Part shown: positions 33,401 through 45,300 of the stretch, one piece after another | Numbering within the stretch: the stretch's first letter is position 1 | How the letters are laid out: every line of letters begins with the position of its first letter | Source: Ustulina deusta | Lineage: Eukaryota; Ascomycota; Sordariomycetes; Xylariales; Xylariaceae | Length of the DNA: 64,000 bases | Direction: 5' to 3' | Assembly (NCBI GenBank): GCA_023159155.1 | Contig: JAJNNX010000003.1 | Location: 1,116,001 to 1,180,000, forward strand | Position numbers and translations under genes: made by a program | The notes under the pieces: generated by a model | Told to the model about the DNA's origin: nothing | Databases searched by the model: none | The model's input: only the letters and a program-made list of their open reading frames with translations

Positions 33401-34362
33401 GGCATGCACTGCAATGTCGACCTAGGCATGTTGAAAAGTAAGTGAACGACAGACAACTAATGTGCTGGTTCTCCGCTGTGCGGAAGAAATTAATCGTCTG
33501 ATATGGATGCTATCTATCACAAAAAGATCTTCATCAGAAGAGGGGTAGGTATGCACGACAGAATCATGTGTAATTTGCCCTCATCGTCTGCCGTATAATA
33601 GTCAGAATTACCGTCTTCTACGGTTGGACATGGTTTAATTATAGTTAGCAATAGTTATGCATGAGCTACTCACTTAAAGTAAAGAAGTCAGTCCTAACTA
33701 CATGTTATAGGCCATAGAAAGCAACTCTGGTGGCTAGTACTTCTATGTTGGTATACACTAGATCTAGTAATCAAATTATGTCGGAGCCTTTCCCGATGAA
33801 CATCACTAGATTCCTTCATATGTCTCCTATATTGCATTTTTGGCTTCGCTACTTACGGTAAGAGTGACACTCACTACCCACGTACGCAACCTTGGAATTC
33901 TAGGCATTCTAGTAACGCCAATTTGTAATTCGTATCATTTTGTGTCATCCCCTTGCCGTAAGCACGGATAGATTCTACGACTCGGCTATTAGTATCACCA
34001 CGGGTCCTTCCCAGGTCAACCCCTGACCTATACCGTAGCTCGCTTCATGGTGTTGTCTCTTGGGACTTTTCGCCGAGGTAGGTACTGCAAAGCCATCCTT
34101 CTAGAAACGGGGGTTCGTGTGCGTATGTGCGTGGTACGATCGTTTGATCGTGAAAATTTTACTCAATCGAATCCTTCTGGGGCCATTCTCGGCTTAGCTG
34201 GGCACAAAAGAGATACCAATAAGACTGGGAATTTACTATGGCGCCTTCGAGGTCTTTCGAAGCATTTGGTCGATATATAGATCAGGCGCCTTGCTCTAGT
34301 TTCGAATCATCAAGCTGCGATCTTCCTTACCTTCCATAGTCGTCGTCAAAATACCACTGACA

Positions 34363-36614
34363 ATGACAGCAAGGCTTGGCGTTGTAGCTGTTGCCGTTGC
34401 CTCGTTGCTTGCCAGCGCAGGTTGCGTTCCAGAACCTCTGACTTATGAGGCTGAGTATGATTATATTATCGTTGGAGGCGGCATTGGTGGCAGTGTGACA
34501 GCCTCACGGCTAACAGAGGACCCTTCTGTATCAGTTGCTCTCGTCGAAGCTGGTACCTGGTCTGAAAAGGTGGCAGGTAACGAAAGCCAGGTTCCTGCAT
34601 ATGATTCTGCCTACAACGCAAAATCCGCGAATGCAACGAACCCTGCTGTGGAATGGGGACTTATCACCACACCACAAGCTGTTAGACCCCTAAACTTCTG
34701 AAACCCTAGGAATAGGCATTATGCTAACGGTCGAGATAGGGAGTCGGTAATATTAGCGTTCACTTTGCTCGAGGCAAATCAGTAAGCATCGCGCAAGGCT
34801 ACTGAATAAACACCCGCTGACTAATGATAGCTGGGAGGTTCATCGAACTTGCACTACAGTACGTTTTCATCGTCTGTCGAACCACCAAATAGACCCTGAT
34901 TTTATTGAATGGAGTAGATACAAGCGGCATGCTAATTCGCATTTTATAGTGCTTTACACACACAGCTCCTATGGAGCAATGCAAGTGTGGGCAGATGAGG
35001 TTGGAGATCAAAGTTACACATATGATCAAGTCCAAAAGTATTATTATAAAAGTTTGAACTTCACTACAAAACTCGCCGATGAGAGGCTAGCCAATTCCAC
35101 GCCATCTTATGATCAAGATCTAGTACCCACCGGTGGATTGCTGGATCTCTCATACACCAGTTTCGCCTCACCCTGGTCTACTTGGATCGCTAAAGCGAGT
35201 AAATGACCCTGAAGCTCTTCATTGGAGCTGAGCAGAGTTGCTAATTTTAAATTATTTAGTGGATATGGTGGGATTGAAGAACACTGTGGCTTTTATTAAC
35301 GGTAACTTGTTAGGCTCGTCCTGGGCTGTTAGCACCATCAACCCTAGAAACAGTCATCGCGAGTCTGCTGCCACTGCGTTCCTTGAGCCCTTCAAATCTC
35401 GGGAGAACTTGAAAATATATGACCTCACCCGTGGAGAGAAAGTTCTTTTCGACACGAACAAGACGGCGATCGGTGTGAAGGTCACCACCGATGGTAAAAC
35501 GTACAACCTGAAGGCTCGCAAGGAGGTGATCGTAGCATGTGGTGCTTTCCATTCGCCACAACTCTTGCAGGTTTCTGGTGTTGGCCCCGCCAAGCTTCTC
35601 AAGAAGAATGGTATTCCAGTAGTCGCGGACCGTGCCGGCGTGGGTCAAAATTTGAACGACCATGTCTATTATGGCGTTGGCTATCGTGTCAATGTCGATA
35701 CTTTCACGTCTCTTCAGTACGGTGACAACAGTCTCAAGGCCAAGGAACAATGGAATAAGAATGGCACAGGCCCATACGCTAGCCCTGGTGCCGACTACGT
35801 TGCCTTCGAAAACTTGCCCGATGACATTCGAGCAAGCTTTTCAAATGACACGATCGCTATACTTGATAAGCTTCCTGCTGATTGGCCTGAGTTCATGTTT
35901 TCGACAATCCCGGCTTACATCACCGATTTCTGGACGCCCGCACCATCATCACCAATGGACGGATACATGTACGCATCGCTGCTTGCCACAATTCAATGTC
36001 CCACCTCTCGAGGAACCGTAACCATCAGCTCTCCTTCAATGCAAGACCCTCCACTGATCAACCCTAACTGGCTCACCACCAAACACGATATTGAGCTTGT
36101 TGTGGGCGGGTTCAAGCGCCTACGCCAGATTCTTGAGGCACCGGTCCTAGCCGACATCAAGATTGGCGATGAGTATTACCCAGGCCCGAGCGTGGAGACC
36201 GATGAGCAGATCTACGAGCATCTCATGAAGGCTTACAACAGCATTTCCCACCCTTCCGCAAGCAACAAGATGGGCAAGGCCAGCGACCCTCTTGCCGTGG
36301 TCGACAGCCATGCTCGTGTTTACGGTGTCAAAGGACGTAGGTTTCGGTCTCTAATCCGTTACAAACCCGACGATGCTAACCTCTCGATCAAGTGCGCGTT
36401 ATTGATGCCTCTGCTTTCCCATTCCTTCCTCCTGGTATGTTTGTCTCTACATATCTCTCAACGGTAGTGCATTGCTAACGAAATTAGGTCTCCCGCAATC
36501 CTCTGTGTGTAAGTTACTACAAAACCAAATTGATTCCCTACCCCAGATCTGACTAACGTCTAACTAGACATGTTCGCCGAGAAGATTTCGGATGATATTA
36601 AGAATGGGAAATAG
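34363..36614 (+). CDS. Secreted GMC (glucose-methanol-choline) oxidoreductase
   Basis: This is a FAD-dependent alcohol/sugar/aryl-alcohol oxidase or dehydrogenase of 607 aa. There are eight exons: 34363-34680, 34740-34781, 34831-34858, 34950-35198, 35260-36336, 36393-36434, 36488-36508 (21 nt) and 36568-36614. All phases join. Residues 1-20 are a signal peptide ([15 protein letters not shown]). The ADP-binding motif is [19 protein letters not shown] with the acidic VALVEAG after it, and [16 protein letters not shown] is GMC signature 1. The block [15 protein letters not shown] is GMC signature 2. The C-terminal catalytic His lies in [10 protein letters not shown]. The partner residue near [20 protein letters not shown] is less clear. 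It lies at the left of the PKS cluster and could oxidise the polyketide outside the cell or in a secretory compartment. A general lignocellulose role is the alternative. Confidence 0.88.
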
Positions 36615-39359
36615 TGAGGCCGTAGCGTCTCTTGTGAAACCCTTCTATGTGTATAGTTTGACCCATAGAATTATTTCTGTCTAGACACAGTATTTTTAAG
36701 CGCCCCCAGTCGAAACAATCTGTAGTGTGATGTTGGGTTGGTGGACTATGAGTATAGGTATACTAGATTTAAAACGAGAAATTGTTGAGTTCTAAATGGC
36801 TTGATGTTAGTTATGTCACGCTCTATTCTGTTAGACCCGAATTCATTTAAAAACGAGAATTCCGCAATGCGAGAGTTGAAATGCTGTAGAACCGCATTAA
36901 CGCACTTCACTATGATACATCCCCCTCCATCTATTCTTACATAACTACGATGCAGATGCACACCAGGGTTGAACCTAGTGTACTGGAATGTGGTCGGGTG
37001 GTACTTATGCGGTAAGTTCAGCCAGGAAAGTTAATGCAAAGGTGATACACGAACTGGGATATCTTTACTAGGTACCCGCATACAAAATTTATTTAAGACG
37101 GTTATTCAGTGTCGGTAGCTAGCCGGGGAAGGGGGACCCGGGGAGGGGGTCCTAGTCAAGCATCAGACCGTGATTTTTGAGTGGGAACATATACGTACTA
37201 AGTAAATACTGCCAGAAGTATTGCTACATAATAGGTTATATTATAACTACGGCTGGATCATATAATGATTCACTTGTAAACAATAATTATGTTTAGTAGT
37301 GGTCGTTTATTAGGATAGTCGCGATTGCTTTAAGCAGTCTATAAAAGTTGATTTCTTGTGAGAATGAAGTCGGGCTAATTAGCCTGATATCCTCTGGCAA
37401 TATATATATATATATATTGGATTTGAACAACGCTTGCTAGGTACCCCCGTTTGCGTGGGTCCTTACCCCAACCATACCTACCTACATTTGATTTCAGATA
37501 TGTAGGTAGCTCGCGGGACTCAGCTAATACAGAAAACGCGAAACGCGAATTAAGGCCGACGAAGCACTTGAGCACAAGCCGTCAAGCGATTGGCGGCGTG
37601 TTAACCAACGGCCCGTGCCGACGAGTGCTTCTGCGTTGCTAAGTCCGTTTCATGGCCATCACGGGTAATGGGAAGCGAGCGGCTGGAAATGGTAATACAC
37701 ATGATAAGTATACCGCTGATGTCGCCGTGTGATATGTGACAAATACGGTGGATCAAGGAAGCGAACACCTGTGGCGCATTTTCCGCTGTCCCTAATGTAC
37801 GGTACTTATGACGTTATTGACGCAGTGTAGAGTCGAAACGCAAGCTGGCGAAAGAATATTCGATACGAGCAGAATATAAATTACCTATCCTTGATTCGAC
37901 TACGTTTTTGTACGTTTCGTTTTGGTGGTGTTTTTGTAGTCACTATCCTGGGCAATTATTTCATCCACAAATTACCTAAAAGAAAACCAAAGGCTGACAA
38001 GACTTGCGCCACGATCTTTATGAACAAGTTGAGTGAACCCATTGGATAGACGGGCCGGGAAGTAAGGAGGTATGTTCTCGGCACGCGACAAGACGTGTAT
38101 AAAACGAACTAGGTATCTACATACGCGATACCCTCATACACCGACCCATCTTACTGCAGCATAGCCTCCGTGCATAACCAATCATACTTGCGGTTAAGCG
38201 AAAGTCATCGTATTCCTGTCAAGAAGTCACCAAGAGCTAAGAGAGTTCCGCAATGTGGATATGACCATTAGATCAGACCATGGATCAGACGACGCCCGCG
38301 CGGATCACAAGTGTAAGGACCACCTATCTACAATGGACCACGCGGACGAATCAAAGAGAGTGGAGTAATTAAGCATAAACATCGAGTTATACTGACCAGG
38401 ATAATGGCGGGGTAGTGTACGCCGGACGGCGTAAATCTGGGGCATCAAAATTTGTACCCCTGTTCGCACATTGCGGCTGAGGCATGCTCCGCAGAAACGT
38501 GGAGACATTCCACATATACTACTAGTAAAAATGGCCTCTTTGTACTTGGTAACCTAACATATGCCGAGACGCGAGGCAGCTTTGTCAGACCTTAACTTTT
38601 CCTAGTCCACCTATATCGGCTTTTCGCTACATTAACCGTGAAAAGACTACGTTGGCCGAAGACCCCATAGTTTGATTATTAAATCTACAACCCTACTAGC
38701 TGTCAAGGTAACTGCTTGATAACTGATAATTCTGTCAAGCCTTAAAAAGGTTTATGAAGTTTGAATATATATATATTTCTACTATAGTCTGACGAGTAGC
38801 TTGCCTACACCTAGCGCTAACTAGTGTATACGAAAATCACTTGCAGTAACTTAACTCAGATAATATAATTAATTATATGGACACCTCGGCTGACGAAGTG
38901 GGGGGTTTTACGACCAATATAGCGAAACGCCGGTGTAGGGTGGGCCAGCTTTCCTTGCGCGTTATGCGTAATACTAATGAATTAGTCAGTATCTAACGCA
39001 TTGTCTCGTTGGGAGGCTGTCCGCGTTACACTACGTCGATCCACTGCATCGTTCGCTCTCCGGCGAGCTTGGCTGATGGAGCAAGGTTACAGTTGGGGAC
39101 TTTTCAAGCCCCGGAATAACAACTACGTCAATCATTATCCACAAGGTCCTTCGGTTAATTATTATGTTTGGGGGATAAGAACGCGACATAAGAGCGAAAG
39201 ATAACAGCAGGAGAGATGAGATATTTGAGATATGTAACAAAATTTTGCCTCGAACCGTGTTGAACGGTAGACTGATCTCTATGATACCAAATTACAGGAA
39301 GATTTGTCATTTTCTTCGTAAACACAAACCAAACCGTGCGTTACTAACCGACCTACATC
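36615..39359. other. 2.7-kb intergenic region, no gene seen
   Basis: This lies between the GMC gene and the 3' end of the P450. No frame longer than about 74 codons has a motif. It contains a TA tract at 37400-37417 and GGTAGGTA-like words near 37430-37510. Confidence 0.5.
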
Positions 39360-41384
39360 TTATGTACGCCTCTCTAGCGTAGCAAAGAATCCCTCCTGCT
39401 TGAAGAATAGAGCATTCTCGGCGTTGAACGCCTCACGGTCCACTACCTGCATCTATTTCACGAAGTGGTTAATTTCCCCTCTAAGTAGACGGTCTGTGCT
39501 ATCATAAAAAAACTACTTACCTTGTAATTCAAGACCAAAAATGGGACAACTTTCTTCAACTCGAGAATACCAATATGTTTTCCAAGACAAACACGTCTTC
39601 CCGCTCCGAACTAATGCGATTATTAGCGTTAAGCCGCCAAATACGAAGCGCAAGAGTGGAAGTTCGAGGTGACGTGACATACAGTGAGAAGCATCTGCTC
39701 GAGTTTTCTCCGGTACATGTCTCCCCCTGCTAGCCACCTTTCAGGATTCCACGCATCAGGGTTCGGACCAAACGTTCCTTCATGGCGATTTGTGACCCAG
39801 GGGTTGCCGCCAACCACAGTCCCCTCCGGGAGGAACTTCCCGAGTACCTCGATTCCACCCGCCGGGACGATCCTTTCAAAGTGGAACGAGAATGGGGGGT
39901 GTAAGCGGATTCCCTCCTGAACGCAAGCATCGAGGTAAGGCAGATTGGAAACCTCGGCCCACTTCGGATATGGCATTGAGACGCCCGCGCCGGAAAGCTC
40001 TTCGTAGAGATTCTCATGCGTGTCAGGGTTGCAGAGTAAATGATCTGTTTCGCCATTAGTCGTTGCGGCTGATAGGAATATACCTAGGATTATCTGAGAG
40101 GGAGCTATCCCTGAGCCCCACCGATTCACATTGAACTTACTGAGAGCTATTAGTATCAGAAAATCTGGTTGGGCGCCGATAGCAAGCCAAGCGAGAGGGA
40201 TTCAGGGAGACATACCACATCACCGTCCGTATTACTGTCGCAGTTGAGTCAGATCCTGCAAGAACATTGGAAAACATCCATGCAGTCGGAGCCCTATGAA
40301 GTTAGCTCTTTGCCTAAAAAAAAGGCCTTTTGGGAAAACCATACCATGGTGGGAGGTCAGGATTGTCTTCTTTGGCTGTGAGGAAATGGTCGAGGAAATC
40401 CACGTGCCGAGACTTCGAAATGGCGGTGCTACCTAAAGATTTCACATTTCTGCTGGTTCTATTGCTCCTCTCTAGAAGCCTTTCTTTGAGAACGGTGTCA
40501 ATGAAGCCAATAATCGCCATACCACCTGTCTTGCGAAAGGCGCGGACGAACCGATTGCGGCTCACAATAGGATCGGCCCATGTTATTTGCGTAACCTGCA
40601 CAGCCTTAGAGGTGATCGGGGTGTCAGAACCTTGAGAGACTTACTGCCGCGGAACCCTTCCAATGACTCCAGATAGCCGCCAATATTCCATGGACGTCTT
40701 GGCCCTTTTCCAAGAACCCGTATTTCTTCGAGAAGGTCAACGTGCCCATCACGTCGAATGCGAAATATTGTAGGTAATTTCCAAAATTAAAGGGAGCTCC
40801 GGTGCCCGAGAACCTTTTGTCCAATTGCTCCTCTAAGCACACAAGTACCTCATCTACTAAGGGCTCAAATGTGACTGTATTCGTTAAGGAGTAGAGAGGT
40901 GCTATGGGGCTTTTGAGGTGCTTGTGCAATACCTCGTCTTGCGTATTGAAAACAACTTTCAGTCCATTGTTGTCGCGTGAGTATGGCCGAAGAGTTGCAT
41001 AGAGGTCGCTCTGTTTGCCCGCATGTTTGAGTCAGCGAAACCGATAGACTCTTTATTTTCATATCTCACCTTTGGAAAACCTGGACGCGTAGGATACAGA
41101 ATTGGTATAACTTCGGGATTGCTGATAGAAACCATATTTGGACCCATTCGAACAACCTCGCCATATTTCTGGTGTAGTTGTCTGTGGTAATTTTGACTTT
41201 GTCCCGTTTTCACCCAGAATACGCGGGGCAGATTGGTCAAGCTGGGAAGCAGAGGCCCAGGAATATGACGCAAACGATACCATGAGAAGACTGAGCGAAG
41301 CGCAAATGTCAGGATGAATGCCACAGAAACAGACGCTAGAATGTGTTTTACGACTCCGAGGTCGATATCAGACAGAATAGCCAT
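39360..41384 (-). CDS. Cytochrome P450 monooxygenase of the PKS cluster
   Basis: This is a membrane-anchored haem-thiolate monooxygenase of 536 aa in the best model. Minus-strand exons: 41070-41384, 40645-41010, 40345-40595, 40216-40293, 40084-40139, 39683-40044, 39521-39610 and 39360-39452. An N-terminal helix ([18 protein letters not shown]) anchors it in the ER. A proline hinge follows (RHIPGP), then the I-helix [16 protein letters not shown], the K-helix EGIRLHPP (ExxR: E-G-I-R), the PERW region ([10 protein letters not shown]) and the haem loop [14 protein letters not shown] with the cysteine ligand. The 56-nt exon at 40084-40139 inserts about 19 unusual residues between the I- and K-helices. 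Dropping it breaks the frame, so either it is real or a one-base error lies here. It is divergent from the PKS by 959 bp, so the two are probably co-regulated. Confidence 0.87.
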
Positions 41385-42343
41385 CTTTCTCTGTCAACTT
41401 GTTGCAGGCCGCTACTGGCTAATATTGTTGTAGAATGTGATTATAATCTTTTGGTCTAAATACACTAGGTAAACATAAGATTATCTATCAATGCATGGGT
41501 TCACAGACTTACAACCGCAGGAAAACACCAGAGGACGTTGCGTTGATCGGTGGTTTGCGTTGAGTAAGCTTGATCCACAGGACCTCCTTGTGGATATCAC
41601 TTCCCACAGAATACTTATCGAGACTAGCTACTAGGTTTGAATGTCATATTCGGGGATTTATGATCCGAGCTTACGGTTTGCTATCGCTGCAGAAACGTAA
41701 AATTGCATTTACTCTAGACTAAGGGCCAAGAGAAAGAGAAGAAATGGCCAAGAAAAACGTGGACATGCGATCTACACTGCATCATGCTGGCTCTGGTTGG
41801 GAGCAAAATACATGCAGAGTACATATGGTGGCTTGCATGGATCCATGGAATTTCACTATGCCAGGTAGTATAAGTCGACCCGTAGTGGGGATAAACCTGT
41901 GACTAGCTAGTAACCTCGACAATGATTCAACTTACGAATTACGATCTTGGGTATCAGGGCACGAGTTCTAGCCTGAAGAAGTTTAGAAAACATTGCCGAT
42001 AACTGTATAGGCAACCGCTTTGACAATCTGCGAAGTTGGTGCAGGGTCGACCACATGTAGCAGATATACTCGGCCACCGTAGCCCTTGGCTTGATATTTC
42101 GAAGCCGTAATCTGTATCGAAGTACCGAGTATAAAATAGAGCTCTCGAGATAAACCACTGAGAATGACGCGGTCTTACAGCTTGCAGAAGCTCCGCCAAT
42201 GGGTGTATAAGTTGAAGTATGTGCGAGGAATATTGCAAGCAACAAACTCGTCTATAACTTCTCAACATCTCATATCCTATTCAACATTATATACACGTTT
42301 GCCATTTGTCCATTACCTTACGCTATAGGGCCTTCAACTCAAA
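41385..42343. promoter_or_regulatory. Bidirectional promoter, P450 / polyketide synthase
   Basis: 959 bp separate the two divergent start codons. Small minus-strand frames at 41907-42268 lack motifs. On the PKS side a TTATATAC box at 42287-42294 lies 50 bp before the ATG and could act as TATA box. I found no obvious binding site for a pathway regulator. Confidence 0.5.
42287..42294 (+). promoter_or_regulatory. Possible TATA box of the PKS gene
   Basis: TTATATAC lies 50 bp upstream of the start codon. Such words are common in this AT-rich DNA, so the call rests on position only. Confidence 0.3.
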
Positions 42344-45300
42344 ATGACGGAAGCACATATATCAGAGTCTAACTACGTCTTGTTCGGTCCAGCGGTTACC
42401 TCCTGGACATCTCAAGGTCTCCAAGAACTGCAAACGTCGTTACAACAGAATCACCTGCTTGAGTTTATTCGTCAAGCACTAACAGACCTTCCATCCCTCC
42501 TGCCGAGTCTCCAGACAAAGGAAATTTCGCCTTTTGCCTCAAAATTAGAGCACCTCCAAGAACTTGCCGATTTTGCATCAGGGCGAAGTCTCCTAGATAC
42601 CACAGTTCTTTCAAATGTCCATCTAGCGCCACTTACAGTCACATATCAAGCTTTGGAGTTCGTACGCTCAGCCGGCCTGCTAGAATGCAGCCCTTCTAGT
42701 GAAGCTTCAATGAGCCTACCCAAGCTCCAAGGTGTCCAAGGCTTTTGTCTCGGATTCCTTTCCGCTACCGCAATAGCTTCATCAAAGAGCTGGGAAGATT
42801 TTGAGAAAAGCTTCGCGACAAGTATCCGGTTAGCTGCGTGCATTGGGGCAGTCGTCGAGGCCGATCTTCAGTCTCACACAGATGGCCTAAAGTCTCTTTC
42901 GATCCGTTGGAAGACCGACGTATCGAGAATTCAGGCAGATACTTGTCTGGATTCGTTCTCCGATGTACGCTATCTGATATTCCGCCCAAGCTGTTAACTA
43001 TTGATACTGATACTATGTTATAGACTTTTATTTCATGCGTCACTGACGAGAAGAGCGTCACAGTTACAGTTCCAGGGCGGAATATAATTGAATATACCCA
43101 ACAGCTCAGCCAATTTGGTGTCACTACGAAAGAAATTGGCCTGAACGGCGCATACCACAGCAAAAGACACATCGGAGCCGTGAAAGCCCTTATTCGCATG
43201 GCTACAGATCAAGAAGATCTCCAGCTTCAATACGGGGCCAAGCTTGTTTACCCCCTAAGATCAAACGCCAATGCTCAGATGATAGGGTCCGAGCCTCTCC
43301 ACGAGGTGGCTCTGAGGACAATACTATGCGACCGGGCTCACTGGTACCAGGTTGTGAAGAGCAGCCTAGATTCCATTCAGAACACTACTGTCCACCCACT
43401 TCCCATTGGCAAAGGATCTTTCGTCCCTAGGGCAATCGTCACGAGGAAAAGTGTTAGCCTCTTATCCCAAGCTACGGCTGCTCCAGTTCCTGAGCTCGAT
43501 GATCGTTGGGCCGACGAAATAGCAATCATCGGGATGTCTTGCCGGTACCCCTCTGCCGACTCACTAAGCGAATTTTGGGACATGCTTTGCGCTGGTAAAA
43601 CCGGCATAGGTAAGATCTCTCCTGCCCGTTTCAATCCGGCAGAATGTAGAGGTCGTGTGAAGAATCTAGGCTACTGGGGAAACTTCCTCGAAGATGACGT
43701 TGTCAGCGCGTTTGACCATAAATTCTTCGGTCTCTCGAGTCGCGAAGCCAAGTCCATGGACCCCCAGCAACGACTTGCGCTGCAGGTGGCGTACGAGGCT
43801 TTGGAGTCCTCAGGGTATTATCGAAATAGCTCTATGCCTGACGACGTAGGGTGCTACCTTGGTGTTCTCTCGGTAGATTATGAAGACAATGTTGAGTCCG
43901 AGGACGCTACCGCATTCTCTGCTCTTGGGACACTGAGGGCATTCGTTAGCGGAAGACTTAGCCATCAGTTCGGCCTTACCGGTCCCTCCGTTACCATTGA
44001 CACGGCCTGCTCATCTGCCGCTGTCGCCATTCATACAGCTTGTCAGGTGGGGACTCAACCTTTTCCTTATTATATCCACGATCCTTTATCCCTCATAGTA
44101 CATGGGCTGATATTGCCATTAGTCACTCTTGACCAAGGATTGCTCAATGGCATTGGCTGGTGGGGTCAATGTTATCACGAGCCCCTCGATGTTCCAAAAT
44201 CTTGCAGGGGCATCGTTCCTTAGCCCAACGGGGGCTTCAAAGGCTTTTGATGCATCGGCTGACGGCTATTGCCGTGGAGAGGGCGCTGGGATTCTCGTAT
44301 TGAAGCGCCTTTCTGCTGCACTTGCAGACGGTGACCTAGTGCTAGGCGTAATCGCAGGCTCAGCCGTGAACCAGGGAGATAATTGCAGCGCTATACAGGT
44401 TCCGCACTCGGGATCTCAGCATAAGCTTTACCGGCAAGCACTATCTCGGGGTGCCGTGAATGCGAGCGATGTTACATACGTAGAAGCGCATGGGACAGGT
44501 GAGCATAGAGTATTTCCCTCTTATACGATGAAGTTTGACTAATGGCTTCCGAGGCACTGCCGTGGGTGATCCGATCGAGTATGAAAGTGTTAAGATGACG
44601 TTCGATGACCCGGATGTCCAAAACGAATTATACCTTGGTTCCGTCAAGGATAACTTTGGTCATACTGAATCGGCATCTGGGGTTGCTGGCCTAATCAAGT
44701 GTCTTCTCATGATAGAGCATGGCCTAATCCCAAAACAAGCCGGGTTTTCTCGCTTGAACCCGAAAATCAACCCTTCCAAGAGAATCGTTATTCCGCAGTG
44801 CAATTTGAACTGGAAAGGGCCACATGTGGCACTTGTCGCTAACTACGGCGCGGCTGGTAGTAATGCGGCCATTGTCCTGCGTGAGTACAGCTCACAAGCG
44901 GATCAGAAGACTACTGGTCAGGATATTGTCTCTTCTCAAGCTTATCCAGTGTTACTATCTGCCAAGTCCGAAGAAAGCCTGTGCTTGTACCTGGCCGCTC
45001 TTAAGAACTGGCTCTCCGGGCACGAGCATTCATTCTCAAACGTTGCGTTCAACATTTGTCGAAGGCAGAACACCAATTTTCAACATAGGGTTGCTTTCAC
45101 GGTTACTAGCAATGAGGATGTTGCTGAAAAATTGCAAGAAATCTCACCATCAAGCTTTGCAGCCATTCCCGGTGGTAAAAAGCCCGTCATCTTGTGCTTC
45201 GGAGGTCAGAACGGGCGAACAGTAACTCTTTCCAAACACCTCTACGATAGCTCCAAGTTGTTGAAAACTTATATGGTAAGTAAATTACTATCTCGATGGC

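Larger units (their letters stand above)
28517..34362. other. 5.8-kb gene-free, AT-rich region
   Basis: No coding frame of note is found here: the longest frames are around 100 codons, overlap on both strands and have no motif. From about 29.9 to 33.0 kb the DNA is markedly AT-rich and dense in stop codons, which would suit decayed or RIP-mutated repeats. I could not identify an element. Microsatellites: (AC)8 at 29215-29230 and (AT)10 at 30466-30485. It forms the left border of the polyketide cluster. Confidence 0.55.
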
